This document shows positions 35,948 through 44,903 of a stretch of DNA of 64,000 nt, piece after piece. The stretch is taken from contig NC_021985.1 of the NCBI RefSeq assembly GCF_000444875.1, positions 5,910,170-5,974,169 of the forward strand. Reading direction: 5' to 3'. The notes under the pieces were generated by a model. It was not told the origin of the DNA and did no database searches. It worked only from the letters and a program-made list of their open reading frames with translations. The DNA is from Streptomyces collinus Tu 365 (GTDB lineage: Bacteria > Actinomycetota > Actinomycetes > Streptomycetales > Streptomycetaceae). Position numbers and translations under genes: made by a program. Every line of letters begins with the position of its first letter. Within the stretch, counting starts at the first letter, position 1.

Positions 35948-38900
35948 ATGGACGAACGATCCGACGCGGCGGAGCCGCCGGCGGCGACCCTGGCGCACGG
36001 CCACGCGCAGACGCGGCCACCACACGAACCATCACGGCCACCCGCGCAGGCCGGGCGGCCGCAGGAGGCACCCGGCGCAGCGGTCACGGCGGGACACGGG
36101 TACGGCGCGGAGCGGGAGGCCCCGGTGAACGCGCCGCCCTCCCTCTCGACCGCCCTCGACGGCGGGCTGCGCGCACCGCATCTGCCGGGGGCACCGCTGC
36201 CGCCTCGCCCGCCGGCCACCGGCGACGGGGCGCGCCTGGTCCAGCAACTCGTCCTCGCCCTGGTCTGCGGCGCGTACGCCGTCGGCTCCACCTTCGACTG
36301 GGGCTCACAGGCCGTCGCGCTGTTCATGGGCGACTTCGGACTGAGCGCCGCGGCGGGCGCCGCCGCCGTCTCCTGCTTCCTCTACGCCCGCGGTCCCCGG
36401 GTCCGGTTCCGGCCCGCCTGGCTGCTGTTCTCGCTCTCCTCGGCGATGGCGGCCCTGGGCAACGCGGTCTGGGGGTGGTACGAGGTCGTCCTCGACCGGC
36501 CGGTGCCCAGCCCCAGCTACGCCGACCTGTTCTTCCTCTGCTTCGCGCCCCCGGCCATCGTCGGCCTGCTGGTCCTCGCCAAGCGCCCGGTGACCCGGGC
36601 GGGCTGGATCTGCCTCGGCCTCGACGCCTGGCTGATCGGCGGCTCGCTGCTCACCCTGTCCTGGAGCCTCGCGCTCGCCCAGGCGGCCCGGTTCGACGGG
36701 CCGAGCGTCGCGCACACCGCGCTGTCCCTGGCGTACCCGCTGCTGGACATCGTGCTCGTGAGCATGGTGCTCGCGCTGCACTTCCGCCGCTCCCCGGGCA
36801 ACCGCACGGCGGTCAACACCGCGATCGGCGCACTCGCGCTGACCGTGATGTGCGACGCGCTGTTCACCTCACCGCTGCTGCACAGCAGCTACCGCTCCGG
36901 ACAACTGCTGGACGCGGGCTGGTTCGCCGGTTCGCTGCTGCTCGCCTACGCCCCCTGGGCCGCCCCGCGGCGCACCGGCGGGCCGGAGCCCGAACGGCAC
37001 GTGCCGGACGGACACACGCGCGTGATCCACGAGCACGTGCCGGGACAGCGCGCCACGGGCCACCCGGCGCCGCCCGCCCCCGCACCGGGCGGCGACCACG
37101 TCCGGTACCCGGCCGGACGGCCGCTCACCGGCTCGCTCGCCGCGCTCACCCCGTACCTGGCCGCCGCCGTGTGCACCCTGGGCATCCTCTACAACGTGCT
37201 CAACGGCCGCCGGCCCGACCACGTGGTGCTGATCACCGCGGGCGCCGTGGTGCTGGCGCTCGTCATGCGCCAGGGCATCATGCTGCTGGACAACATCACC
37301 CTCACGCAGGAACTGGCGCAGAAGGAGAACCACTTCCGCTCCCTGGTGCAGGGCTCCAGCGACGTCATCATGATCGCCGCGCCCAACGGCATCCTGCGCT
37401 ACGTCTCCCCGGCCGCCGCCGGGGTCTACGGACGGCCCGCCGAGGACCTGGTGGGCACCGAGCTGGCCGCCCTCATCCACCCGGAGGACCTGGGCTGCGT
37501 GGTGCACGAGGTGCGCCGCTTCCTCGCCGCCAGCCCGCTCGAGGAGCCGACCACGCGCATCGAGTGCCGGTTCCGGTCCGGCGGCGGGGGCACCTCCCGG
37601 CCGGGCGAGTCCGTGAGCGGGGGAGGCTGGCTCAACGTCGAGTCCACCGTCAACCGCCACCACGGCGGCCTGATCTTCAACAGCCGGGACGTGACCGAAA
37701 GGGTGCGCCTGCAGGCCCAGTTGCAGCACAACGCCGAGCACGACCCGCTCACCGACCTGCCCAACCGCGCGCTGTTCACCCGGCGCGTGCAGCAGGCCCT
37801 GTCCGGCCGCCGGGCCACCGACCGCGGCGCCGCCCTGCGTGGTACGGCCGTGCTCTTCATCGACCTGGACGGCTTCAAGGCCGTCAACGACACGATCGGG
37901 CACCAGGCGGGGGACGAACTGCTCGTCCAGGCCGCCCGCAGACTGCACGACGCCGTCCGGCACGGGGACACCGCCTCCCGGCTCGGCGGCGACGAGTTCG
38001 CGGCCCTGATCGTCGGGGACGGCACCCGCGACCGTGCCGCCCGGGAGCGGAACATCCTGGAGCTCGCCGACCGCCTCAGGGCCACCCTCTCCCAGCCGTA
38101 CTCCATCGACGGCAACGATGTCCGGGTCAACGCCTCGATCGGCGTCGCCTTCGCGGAACCGGGCCTCGGCGCGGGCGAACTGCTGCGCAACGCCGACCTC
38201 GCCATGTACCGCGCGAAGTCGGCGGGCAAGGGCCGCGTCGAGCTGTACAAGCCGCAGATGCAGCAGGACGTCGTCCGCAAGGCGGAGCTGGCCACCCGGC
38301 TGCGCGCCGCGCTGCACGACGGCGAGTTCGCGCTGCTGCACCAGCCGGTGGTCTGTCTGGAGAACGGCCGGATCACGTCGGTCTCCGCACAGGCGCGCTG
38401 GCGCTCCTCCCAGGGGGTGCTGTTCACCCCGGCGGAGTTCCTGCGCGTGGCCGAGGACGGCGACAAGACCGCCGAACTGGACCGCTGGATCCTCCAGGAG
38501 GCCGTGGAGCAGGCCGCCGAGCGGGCCGCCGCCGGGGCCGCGGTGCCGGTGACCGTACGGATGAGCGCCCGGCGACTGCTGGACCGCTCGACGCCGCTCG
38601 GGTCCGTGGAGGCGGTGCTGACCCGGCACGGGCTGCCGCCCGGCGCGCTGGTCGTCGAGCTGGCCGACACCGATCCCCGGGCCGCCTCGCTGGAGGAGCT
38701 GGAGCGGCGGCTGACCGCCCTCAGCCGGCTCGGCGTGCGGATCGCGCTGGACGGATTCGGCAGCGGCTACGCGGCGATCACGGCCCTGCGCAGGCTGCCG
38801 GTGGACATCCTCAAGCTGGACCGCGGGCTGGTCGAGGGCGTCGTGGAGTCCGCGCGGCTGCACAAGATCACCAGCGGGCTGCTGCGCATCGCGGGCGACC

Positions 38901-39184
38901 TCGGGCTGCAGTCCGTCGCCGAGGGCGTGGACCTGCCGGAGCAGGTGGTCGCGCTGCGCGCCATGGGCTGCACCCACGGGCAGGGCATGGCGTTCGCGGG
39001 TCCGCTGGACGAGTACCGGCTGCGCCGGGCGCTCGGATCAGGCCATTATCCGGTGCCGCACGCTCCGGCCGAGCCGGCGTTCGCGGGCGGGGGCGGCGGG
39101 GTGTGCACCAAGGGGGTGTCCGCCGTCATCGGAGGTGGCAGCGGCCTCCGCTCACATAATGAGACTCCCGTCCCACCCACTTGA
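35948..39184 (+). CDS. Membrane PAS-GGDEF-EAL protein with degenerate EAL domain
   Basis: About 1078 residues from the ATG at 35948. Around ten N-terminal membrane segments are followed by a PAS domain (FRSLVQGSSDVIMIAAPNGI), GGDEF and EAL. The GGDEF site RLGGDEFAAL is intact, and RHGD lies exactly five residues before it, a proper RxxD inhibitory site, so diguanylate cyclase activity is expected. The EAL domain is degenerate: EALxRW is SAQARW, the Asn motif is VRMSARR, ELTE is ELADTD, and DDFG is DGFG. Position matches SCO5511, one of the Cdg proteins. Starts at 35831 and 35918 (GTG) are also in frame; codon bias and the promoter favour 35918-35948. Confidence 0.85.
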   Translation: MDERSDAAEPPAATLAHGHAQTRPPHEPSRPPAQAGRPQEAPGAAVTAGHGYGAEREAPVNAPPSLSTALDGGLRAPHLPGAPLPPRPPATGDGARLVQQLVLALVCGAYAVGSTFDWGSQAVALFMGDFGLSAAAGAAAVSCFLYARGPRVRFRPAWLLFSLSSAMAALGNAVWGWYEVVLDRPVPSPSYADLFFLCFAPPAIVGLLVLAKRPVTRAGWICLGLDAWLIGGSLLTLSWSLALAQAARFDGPSVAHTALSLAYPLLDIVLVSMVLALHFRRSPGNRTAVNTAIGALALTVMCDALFTSPLLHSSYRSGQLLDAGWFAGSLLLAYAPWAAPRRTGGPEPERHVPDGHTRVIHEHVPGQRATGHPAPPAPAPGGDHVRYPAGRPLTGSLAALTPYLAAAVCTLGILYNVLNGRRPDHVVLITAGAVVLALVMRQGIMLLDNITLTQELAQKENHFRSLVQGSSDVIMIAAPNGILRYVSPAAAGVYGRPAEDLVGTELAALIHPEDLGCVVHEVRRFLAASPLEEPTTRIECRFRSGGGGTSRPGESVSGGGWLNVESTVNRHHGGLIFNSRDVTERVRLQAQLQHNAEHDPLTDLPNRALFTRRVQQALSGRRATDRGAALRGTAVLFIDLDGFKAVNDTIGHQAGDELLVQAARRLHDAVRHGDTASRLGGDEFAALIVGDGTRDRAARERNILELADRLRATLSQPYSIDGNDVRVNASIGVAFAEPGLGAGELLRNADLAMYRAKSAGKGRVELYKPQMQQDVVRKAELATRLRAALHDGEFALLHQPVVCLENGRITSVSAQARWRSSQGVLFTPAEFLRVAEDGDKTAELDRWILQEAVEQAAERAAAGAAVPVTVRMSARRLLDRSTPLGSVEAVLTRHGLPPGALVVELADTDPRAASLEELERRLTALSRLGVRIALDGFGSGYAAITALRRLPVDILKLDRGLVEGVVESARLHKITSGLLRIAGDLGLQSVAEGVDLPEQVVALRAMGCTHGQGMAFAGPLDEYRLRRALGSGHYPVPHAPAEPAFAGGGGGVCTKGVSAVIGGGSGLRSHNETPVPPT

Positions 39185-39217
39185 CACGTGGTGCGTGCCG
39201 GGGAGAGGGTCAGTTCC

Positions 39218-39259
39218 ATGCGCACCCGAATTCTCGTACTTGGACAGCGCGTCGGCTGA
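39218..39259 (+). CDS. ilvB leader peptide (13 aa)
   Basis: ATG at 39218 with a strong ribosome-binding site GGAGAGGG eight bases upstream encodes MRTRILVLGQRVG and stops at 39257-39259. The central codons are Ile-Leu-Val-Leu followed by a later Val, the branched-chain amino acids whose supply would control ribosome stalling. It lies 170 bp before ilvB and upstream of an intrinsic terminator, the layout of an attenuation leader. Confidence 0.82.
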   Translation: MRTRILVLGQRVG

Positions 39260-39346
39260 GCTGGGACCCACCGGAGGAGATCCGGAATCCCCAGCGACCT
39301 CACCGGCGCGCTCCCCTCGCTTGCCTTTCGGCACGAGGGGTTTTTT
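39260..39346 (+). promoter_or_regulatory. ilvBNC attenuator region
   Basis: Directly after the leader-peptide stop there is a compound hairpin: GCTGGGA/TCCCCAGC (39260-39266 and 39288-39295) enclosing CCGGA/TCCGG (39271-39275 and 39281-39285). It is followed by a strong intrinsic terminator: CCCCTCG (39313-39319) and TGCC pair with GGCA and CGAGGGG (39334-39340), then TTTTTT at 39341-39346. Stalling in the leader would disturb the first hairpin. The competing antiterminator was not resolved by eye. Transcription attenuation of ilvB is known or predicted in actinobacteria. Confidence 0.82.
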
Positions 39347-39426
39347 GTTGCACGAGTGCCGTTCGTGCAGCGCTCGAACTCCGCCCAAACCTCGCAAAAA
39401 CCCTCAGCATCGAGAAGAGAATGCCG

Positions 39427-41277
39427 ATGACCGAGCAGGCCACCGGGGCCCATCCGCAGCCGCGGCCCCGATCCGGAGGACAGCACTCCGTCACCGTCGA
39501 GCACGTGACGGGTGCGCAGTCCCTCATCCGCTCCCTCGAGGAGGTCGGCGCTGAGACGGTATTCGGTATCCCCGGCGGCGCGATCCTGCCGGCATACGAC
39601 CCGCTGATGGACTCCACCCGGGTCCGGCACGTGCTGGTCCGCCACGAGCAGGGCGCCGGCCACGCGGCCACCGGCTACGCGCAGGCCACCGGCAAGGTCG
39701 GCGTCTGCATGGCCACCTCGGGGCCGGGCGCCACCAACCTGGTCACGCCCATCGCCGACGCGCACATGGACTCGGTGCCGCTCGTGGCGATCACCGGCCA
39801 GGTCGCGTCCAAGGCCATCGGCACCGACGCCTTCCAGGAAGCGGACATCGTCGGCATCACCATGCCGGTCACCAAGCACAACTTCCTGGTCACCAAGGCC
39901 GAGGACATCCCGCGGGTGATCGCCCAGGCGTTCCACATCGCCTCCACCGGCCGCCCCGGCCCGGTCCTGGTCGACATCGCCAAGGACGCCCTCCAGGCGA
40001 AGACCACCTTCTCCTGGCCGCCCACCATGGACCTGCCCGGCTACCGCCCGGTGACCAAGCCGCACGCCAAGCAGATCCGCGAGGCGGCCAAGCTGATCAC
40101 CTCGGCCAAGCGGCCCGTGCTGTACGTCGGCGGCGGCGTCCTCAAGGCGCAGGCCACCGCCGAGCTGAAGGTCCTCGCCGAACTCACCGGAGCGCCCGTC
40201 ACCACCACCCTGATGGCGCTCGGCGCATTCCCCGACAGCCACCCGCTGCACGTGGGGATGCCGGGCATGCACGGTGCGGTCACCGCCGTCACCGCGCTGC
40301 AGAAGGCCGACCTGATCGTCGCCCTCGGAGCCCGCTTCGACGACCGCGTCACCGGCAAGCTGGACAGCTTCGCCCCGTACGCCAAGATCGTCCACGCCGA
40401 CATCGACCCGGCCGAGATCGGCAAGAACCGCGCCGCCGACGTGCCGATCGTCGGTGACGCCCGCGAGGTCATCGCCGACCTGGTCCAGGCGGTGCAGAAG
40501 GAGCACAGCGAGGGCCAGACGGGCGACTACACCGCCTGGTGGAGCGACCTGAACCGCTGGCGCGAGACCTACCCGCTCGGCTACGACCAGCCCGACGACG
40601 GCTCGCTCTCCCCGCAGCAGGTCATCGAGCGCATCGGGCAGCTCGCCCCGGAGGGCACGATCTTCGCGGCGGGCGTCGGCCAGCACCAGATGTGGTCCGC
40701 GCACTTCATCCAGTACGAGCAGCCGGCCACCTGGCTGAACTCCGGCGGCGCCGGGACCATGGGCTACGCGGTCCCGGCCGCCATGGGCGCCAAGGCCGGC
40801 CGGCCGGAGCGCACCGTCTGGGCGGTCGACGGCGACGGCTGCTTCCAGATGACCAACCAGGAACTGACCACCTGCGCGCTGAACAACATCCCGATCAAGG
40901 TCGCCATCATCAACAACGGCGCCCTCGGGATGGTCCGCCAGTGGCAGACCCTCTTCTACAACCAGCGCTACTCCAACACCGTGCTGCACAGCGGCCCGGA
41001 GGCCGACGGCAGGCAGCCGAGCGCCGGCACCCGCGTCCCCGACTTCGTGAAGCTGTCGGAGGCCATGGGCTGCTACGCGATCCGCTGTGAGCGCCCGGAG
41101 GACCTGGACAAGGTCATCGAGGAGGCGAACTCGATCAACGACCGCCCGGTCGTCGTCGACTTCATCGTCCACGAGGACGCGATGGTGTGGCCGATGGTCG
41201 CCGCCGGCACCTCCAACGACGAGATCATGGCCGCCCGGGACGTCCGCCCCGACTTCGGCGACAACGAAGACGACTGA
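39427..41277 (+). CDS. ilvB: Acetolactate synthase large subunit
   Basis: 616 residues. ThDP/FAD enzyme making 2-acetolactate and 2-aceto-2-hydroxybutyrate, the first common step to Val, Leu and Ile. The ThDP-activating Glu is in VRHEQGAGHAATGYAQ, the FAD/quinone-like domain contains GARFDDRVTGKL, and the Mg-ThDP motif runs from VDGDGCFQMTNQEL to AIINNGALGMVRQWQ. The ATG at 39427 has GAGAAGAGA eight bases upstream; an ATG at 39421 is also in frame. It leads the ilvB-ilvN-ilvC unit behind an attenuator. Confidence 0.97.
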   Translation: MTEQATGAHPQPRPRSGGQHSVTVEHVTGAQSLIRSLEEVGAETVFGIPGGAILPAYDPLMDSTRVRHVLVRHEQGAGHAATGYAQATGKVGVCMATSGPGATNLVTPIADAHMDSVPLVAITGQVASKAIGTDAFQEADIVGITMPVTKHNFLVTKAEDIPRVIAQAFHIASTGRPGPVLVDIAKDALQAKTTFSWPPTMDLPGYRPVTKPHAKQIREAAKLITSAKRPVLYVGGGVLKAQATAELKVLAELTGAPVTTTLMALGAFPDSHPLHVGMPGMHGAVTAVTALQKADLIVALGARFDDRVTGKLDSFAPYAKIVHADIDPAEIGKNRAADVPIVGDAREVIADLVQAVQKEHSEGQTGDYTAWWSDLNRWRETYPLGYDQPDDGSLSPQQVIERIGQLAPEGTIFAAGVGQHQMWSAHFIQYEQPATWLNSGGAGTMGYAVPAAMGAKAGRPERTVWAVDGDGCFQMTNQELTTCALNNIPIKVAIINNGALGMVRQWQTLFYNQRYSNTVLHSGPEADGRQPSAGTRVPDFVKLSEAMGCYAIRCERPEDLDKVIEEANSINDRPVVVDFIVHEDAMVWPMVAAGTSNDEIMAARDVRPDFGDNEDD

Positions 41278-41298
41278 GCGAGAGAGACGAACGAGAAA

Positions 41299-41823
41299 AT
41301 GTCCAAGCACACGCTCTCCGTCCTGGTGGAGAACACGCCGGGCATCCTGGCCCGGATCGCCGCCCTCTTCTCCCGCCGCGGCTTCAACATCGACTCGCTC
41401 GCGGTGGGTGTCACCGAGCACCCCGACATCTCCCGCATCACCATCGTGGTGGGCGTCGAGGACCTGCCGCTGGAGCAGGTCACCAAGCAGCTCAACAAGC
41501 TGGTCAACGTGCTGAAGATCGTCGAGCTGGAACCCGGCCACGCCGTGCAGCGCGAACTCGTCCTGGTGAAGGTGCGCGCCGACAACGAGACGCGCTCCCA
41601 GATCGTGGAGATCGTCCAGCTGTTCCGCGCCAAGACCGTCGACGTCTCCCCGGAGGCCGTGACCATCGAGGCCACCGGGTCCAGCGAGAAGCTGTCCGCC
41701 ATGCTCAAGATGCTGGAGCCGTTCGGCATCAAGGAGCTGGTCCAGTCCGGCACCATCGCGATCGGCCGGGGCGCCCGCTCCATCACGGACCGCTCGCTGC
41801 GCGCCCTGGACCGATCCGCGTAA
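41299..41823 (+). CDS. ilvN: Acetolactate synthase small (regulatory) subunit
   Basis: 174 residues. The N-terminal ACT domain (HTLSVLVENTPGILARIAAL, then FNIDSLAVGVTEHPDISRIT) binds valine for feedback inhibition. The C-terminal ALS-SS domain includes LVKVRADNETRSQIVEIV and GSSEKLSAML. The length is standard. The gene starts 21 bp after ilvB and activates the large subunit. Also called ilvH in other genomes. Confidence 0.96.
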   Translation: MSKHTLSVLVENTPGILARIAALFSRRGFNIDSLAVGVTEHPDISRITIVVGVEDLPLEQVTKQLNKLVNVLKIVELEPGHAVQRELVLVKVRADNETRSQIVEIVQLFRAKTVDVSPEAVTIEATGSSEKLSAMLKMLEPFGIKELVQSGTIAIGRGARSITDRSLRALDRSA

Positions 41824-41832
41824 GGCTTGGAC

Positions 41833-41902
41833 ACGGGCGGTCCCGCGCCGCCCGTATGCCGAGACCCCGGAACTTCCCGTCACCCCACCGGCATACGGTG
41901 GG
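41833..41902 (+). promoter_or_regulatory. Two hairpins between ilvN and ilvC
   Basis: ACGGGCGG/CCGCCCGT (41833-41840 and 41848-41855) and CCCACCG/CGGTGGG (41884-41890 and 41896-41902) lie in the 113-bp gap. Neither has a U-tract. They may tune RNA stability or read-through between ilvN and ilvC. Confidence 0.45.
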
Positions 41903-41936
41903 ACGCACCATCTGCACACCAAGGAGAGAACCCAAA

Positions 41937-42935
<999 letters not shown>

Positions 42936-42946
42936 GCCTCGCGTCA

Positions 42947-42975
42947 GGGGGCCGGGGCATGCTGCTCCGGCCCCC
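42947..42975. terminator. Terminator after ilvC
   Basis: Perfect stem GGGGGCCGG/CCGGCCCCC at 42947-42955 and 42967-42975, 11-base loop, followed by TT. It starts 12 bp after the ilvC stop. The remaining gap to 43219 contains a smaller inverted repeat (CCGTCC/GGACGG near 43041-43058) and a -10-like TAGACT at 43102-43107 that may serve serA. Confidence 0.75.
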
Positions 42976-43219
42976 TTCCGCCACCCCGGACCCCGCCGGG
43001 CCGACGACGATCCGCGAACGCCGTCCACCGGTTGTCCACCCCGTCCAGCCACGGACGGGTGATACTTCCGCAGCGGCGCAATACGGCGACCCTGGCGCCA
43101 CTAGACTGCTGCACAACATACGCGTCAGGCCCACAGCGTCGTGCGTCTTCCGCGGCTAGCCCCCTCCACCGCCAGCGGCCGTCGGGACGGCCGTCCGCAT
43201 TGGACTTGTGAGGACTCAC

Positions 43220-44809
43220 GTGAGCTCGAAACCCGTCGTACTCATCGCTGAAGAGCTGTCGCCCGCGACCGTCGACGCGCTCGGCCCGGACTTCGAGATC
43301 CGGCACGCCAACGGAGCCGACCGAGCCGAACTGCTCCCCGCCATCGCCGACGTCGACGCGATCCTGATCCGCTCCGCGACCAAGGTCGACGCGGAGGCCG
43401 TCGCCGCCGCCAAGAAGCTCAAGGTCGTCGCCCGCGCCGGCGTCGGCCTGGACAACGTCGACGTCTCCGCCGCCACCAAGGCCGGCGTGATGGTCGTCAA
43501 CGCGCCGACCTCCAACATCGTCACGGCCGCCGAGCTGGCCTGCGGTCTGATCCTGGCCACCGCCCGCAACATCCCGCAGGCCAACGCCGCGCTGAAGAAC
43601 GGCGAGTGGAAGCGCAGCAAGTACACGGGCGTCGAGCTGGCCGAGAAGACGCTGGGCGTCGTGGGCCTGGGCCGTATCGGCGCCCTGGTCGCGCAGCGCA
43701 TGTCCGCCTTCGGCATGAAGGTCGTCGCCTACGACCCCTACGTGCAGCCCGCGCGGGCCGCGCAGATGGGCGTCAAGGTGCTGTCCCTGGACGAGCTGCT
43801 CGAGGTCTCCGACTTCATCACCGTCCACCTGCCCAAGACCCCCGAGACGCTCGGCCTGATCGGTGACGAGGCGCTGCGCAAGGTCAAGCCCAGCGTGCGC
43901 ATCGTCAACGCGGCCCGTGGCGGCATCGTCGACGAGGCGGCGCTGTACGCGGCACTGAAGGAGGGCCGGGTCGCCGGCGCCGGGCTCGACGTGTACGCGA
44001 AGGAGCCCTGCACCGACTCCCCGCTGTTCGAGCTGGACCAGGTCGTGTGCACCCCGCACCTCGGCGCCTCCACGGACGAGGCCCAGGAGAAGGCGGGTAT
44101 CGCGGTCGCGAAGTCGGTGCGCCTCGCGCTCGCCGGCGAGCTGGTGCCGGACGCGGTGAACGTCCAGGGCGGTGTCATCGCCGAGGACGTCAAGCCGGGC
44201 CTGCCGCTCGCCGAGCGCCTCGGCCGCATCTTCACCGCGCTCGCGGGCGAGGTCGCGGTCCGCCTCGACGTCGAGGTCTACGGCGAGATCACCCAGCACG
44301 ACGTGAAGGTGCTCGAACTGTCCGCACTCAAGGGCGTGTTCGAGGACGTCGTGGACGAGACGGTGTCCTACGTCAACGCGCCGCTGTTCGCGCAGGAGCG
44401 CGGTGTCGAGGTGCGCCTGACCACCAGCTCCGAGTCGTCGGACCACCGCAACGTGGTGACCGTGCGGGGCACGCTGGGCAACGGCGAGGAGGTGTCGGTC
44501 TCCGGCACCCTGGCCGGCCCGAAGCACGTCCAGACGATCGTGGCGGTCGGCGAGTACGACGTCGACCTCGCGCTCGCCGACCACATGGCCGTGCTGCGCT
44601 ACGAGGACCGCCCGGGTGTCGTCGGCACCGTCGGCCGCATCCTCGGGGAGGCGGGCATCAACATCGCCGGCATGCAGGTGGCCCGTGCGACGGTGGGCGG
44701 CGAGGCGCTGGCCGTCCTCACCGTCGACGACACGGTCGCCCCCGGTGTGCTGGCCGAGGTGGCCGAGGAGATCGGGGCGACCTCCGCCCGCTCGGTGAAC
44801 CTCGTCTGA
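43220..44809 (+). CDS. serA: D-3-phosphoglycerate dehydrogenase (long, ACT-containing)
   Basis: 529 residues. First step of serine synthesis from 3-phosphoglycerate. NAD motif GVVGLGRIGALVAQRM; catalytic Arg in IVNAARGGIVDEAAL, Glu in DVYAKEPCTDSPLF, His in VCTPHLGASTDEAQEK. The C-terminal half holds the allosteric substrate-binding domain and an ACT domain (LRYEDRPGVVGTVGRILGEA, then INIAGMQVAR), as in the M. tuberculosis-type enzyme inhibited by serine. The GTG at 43220 has AGGA five bases upstream; 43208 is an alternative. Confidence 0.96.
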   Translation: MSSKPVVLIAEELSPATVDALGPDFEIRHANGADRAELLPAIADVDAILIRSATKVDAEAVAAAKKLKVVARAGVGLDNVDVSAATKAGVMVVNAPTSNIVTAAELACGLILATARNIPQANAALKNGEWKRSKYTGVELAEKTLGVVGLGRIGALVAQRMSAFGMKVVAYDPYVQPARAAQMGVKVLSLDELLEVSDFITVHLPKTPETLGLIGDEALRKVKPSVRIVNAARGGIVDEAALYAALKEGRVAGAGLDVYAKEPCTDSPLFELDQVVCTPHLGASTDEAQEKAGIAVAKSVRLALAGELVPDAVNVQGGVIAEDVKPGLPLAERLGRIFTALAGEVAVRLDVEVYGEITQHDVKVLELSALKGVFEDVVDETVSYVNAPLFAQERGVEVRLTTSSESSDHRNVVTVRGTLGNGEEVSVSGTLAGPKHVQTIVAVGEYDVDLALADHMAVLRYEDRPGVVGTVGRILGEAGINIAGMQVARATVGGEALAVLTVDDTVAPGVLAEVAEEIGATSARSVNLV

Positions 44810-44834
44810 CCTCCCTCTCGTCCGGGCATCACGA

Positions 44835-44874
44835 AACGCCGGACGGGCCGAGTTCCCTCGGCCCGTCCGGCGTT
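44835..44874. terminator. Bidirectional terminator between serA and the MFS gene
   Basis: Perfect 18-bp stem at 44835-44852 and 44857-44874 (arm begins AACGCCGGACGG, ends GGCCGAG) with loop TTCC. It lies between two convergent genes, so it can end both transcripts. Confidence 0.85.
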
Positions 44875-44903
44875 CTCCGTATGTCCCGGCGCCGCCCGGT
44901 GTC

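Noticed and set aside
36866..38990. Very long minus-strand frames opposite the c-di-GMP gene (and similar frames opposite many other genes)
   Set aside because: High GC suppresses stop codons, producing long antisense frames; their translations are low in complexity, rich in Arg, Gly, Pro or Leu/Val, and show no domains.
39181..39186. TTGACA as the -35 box of the ilvB promoter
   Set aside because: A promoter here would start transcription near 39215, inside or after the leader ribosome-binding site at 39202-39209, and the -10 position reads AGAGGG. The promoter more likely lies upstream, for example near the CATAAT at 39155-39160.
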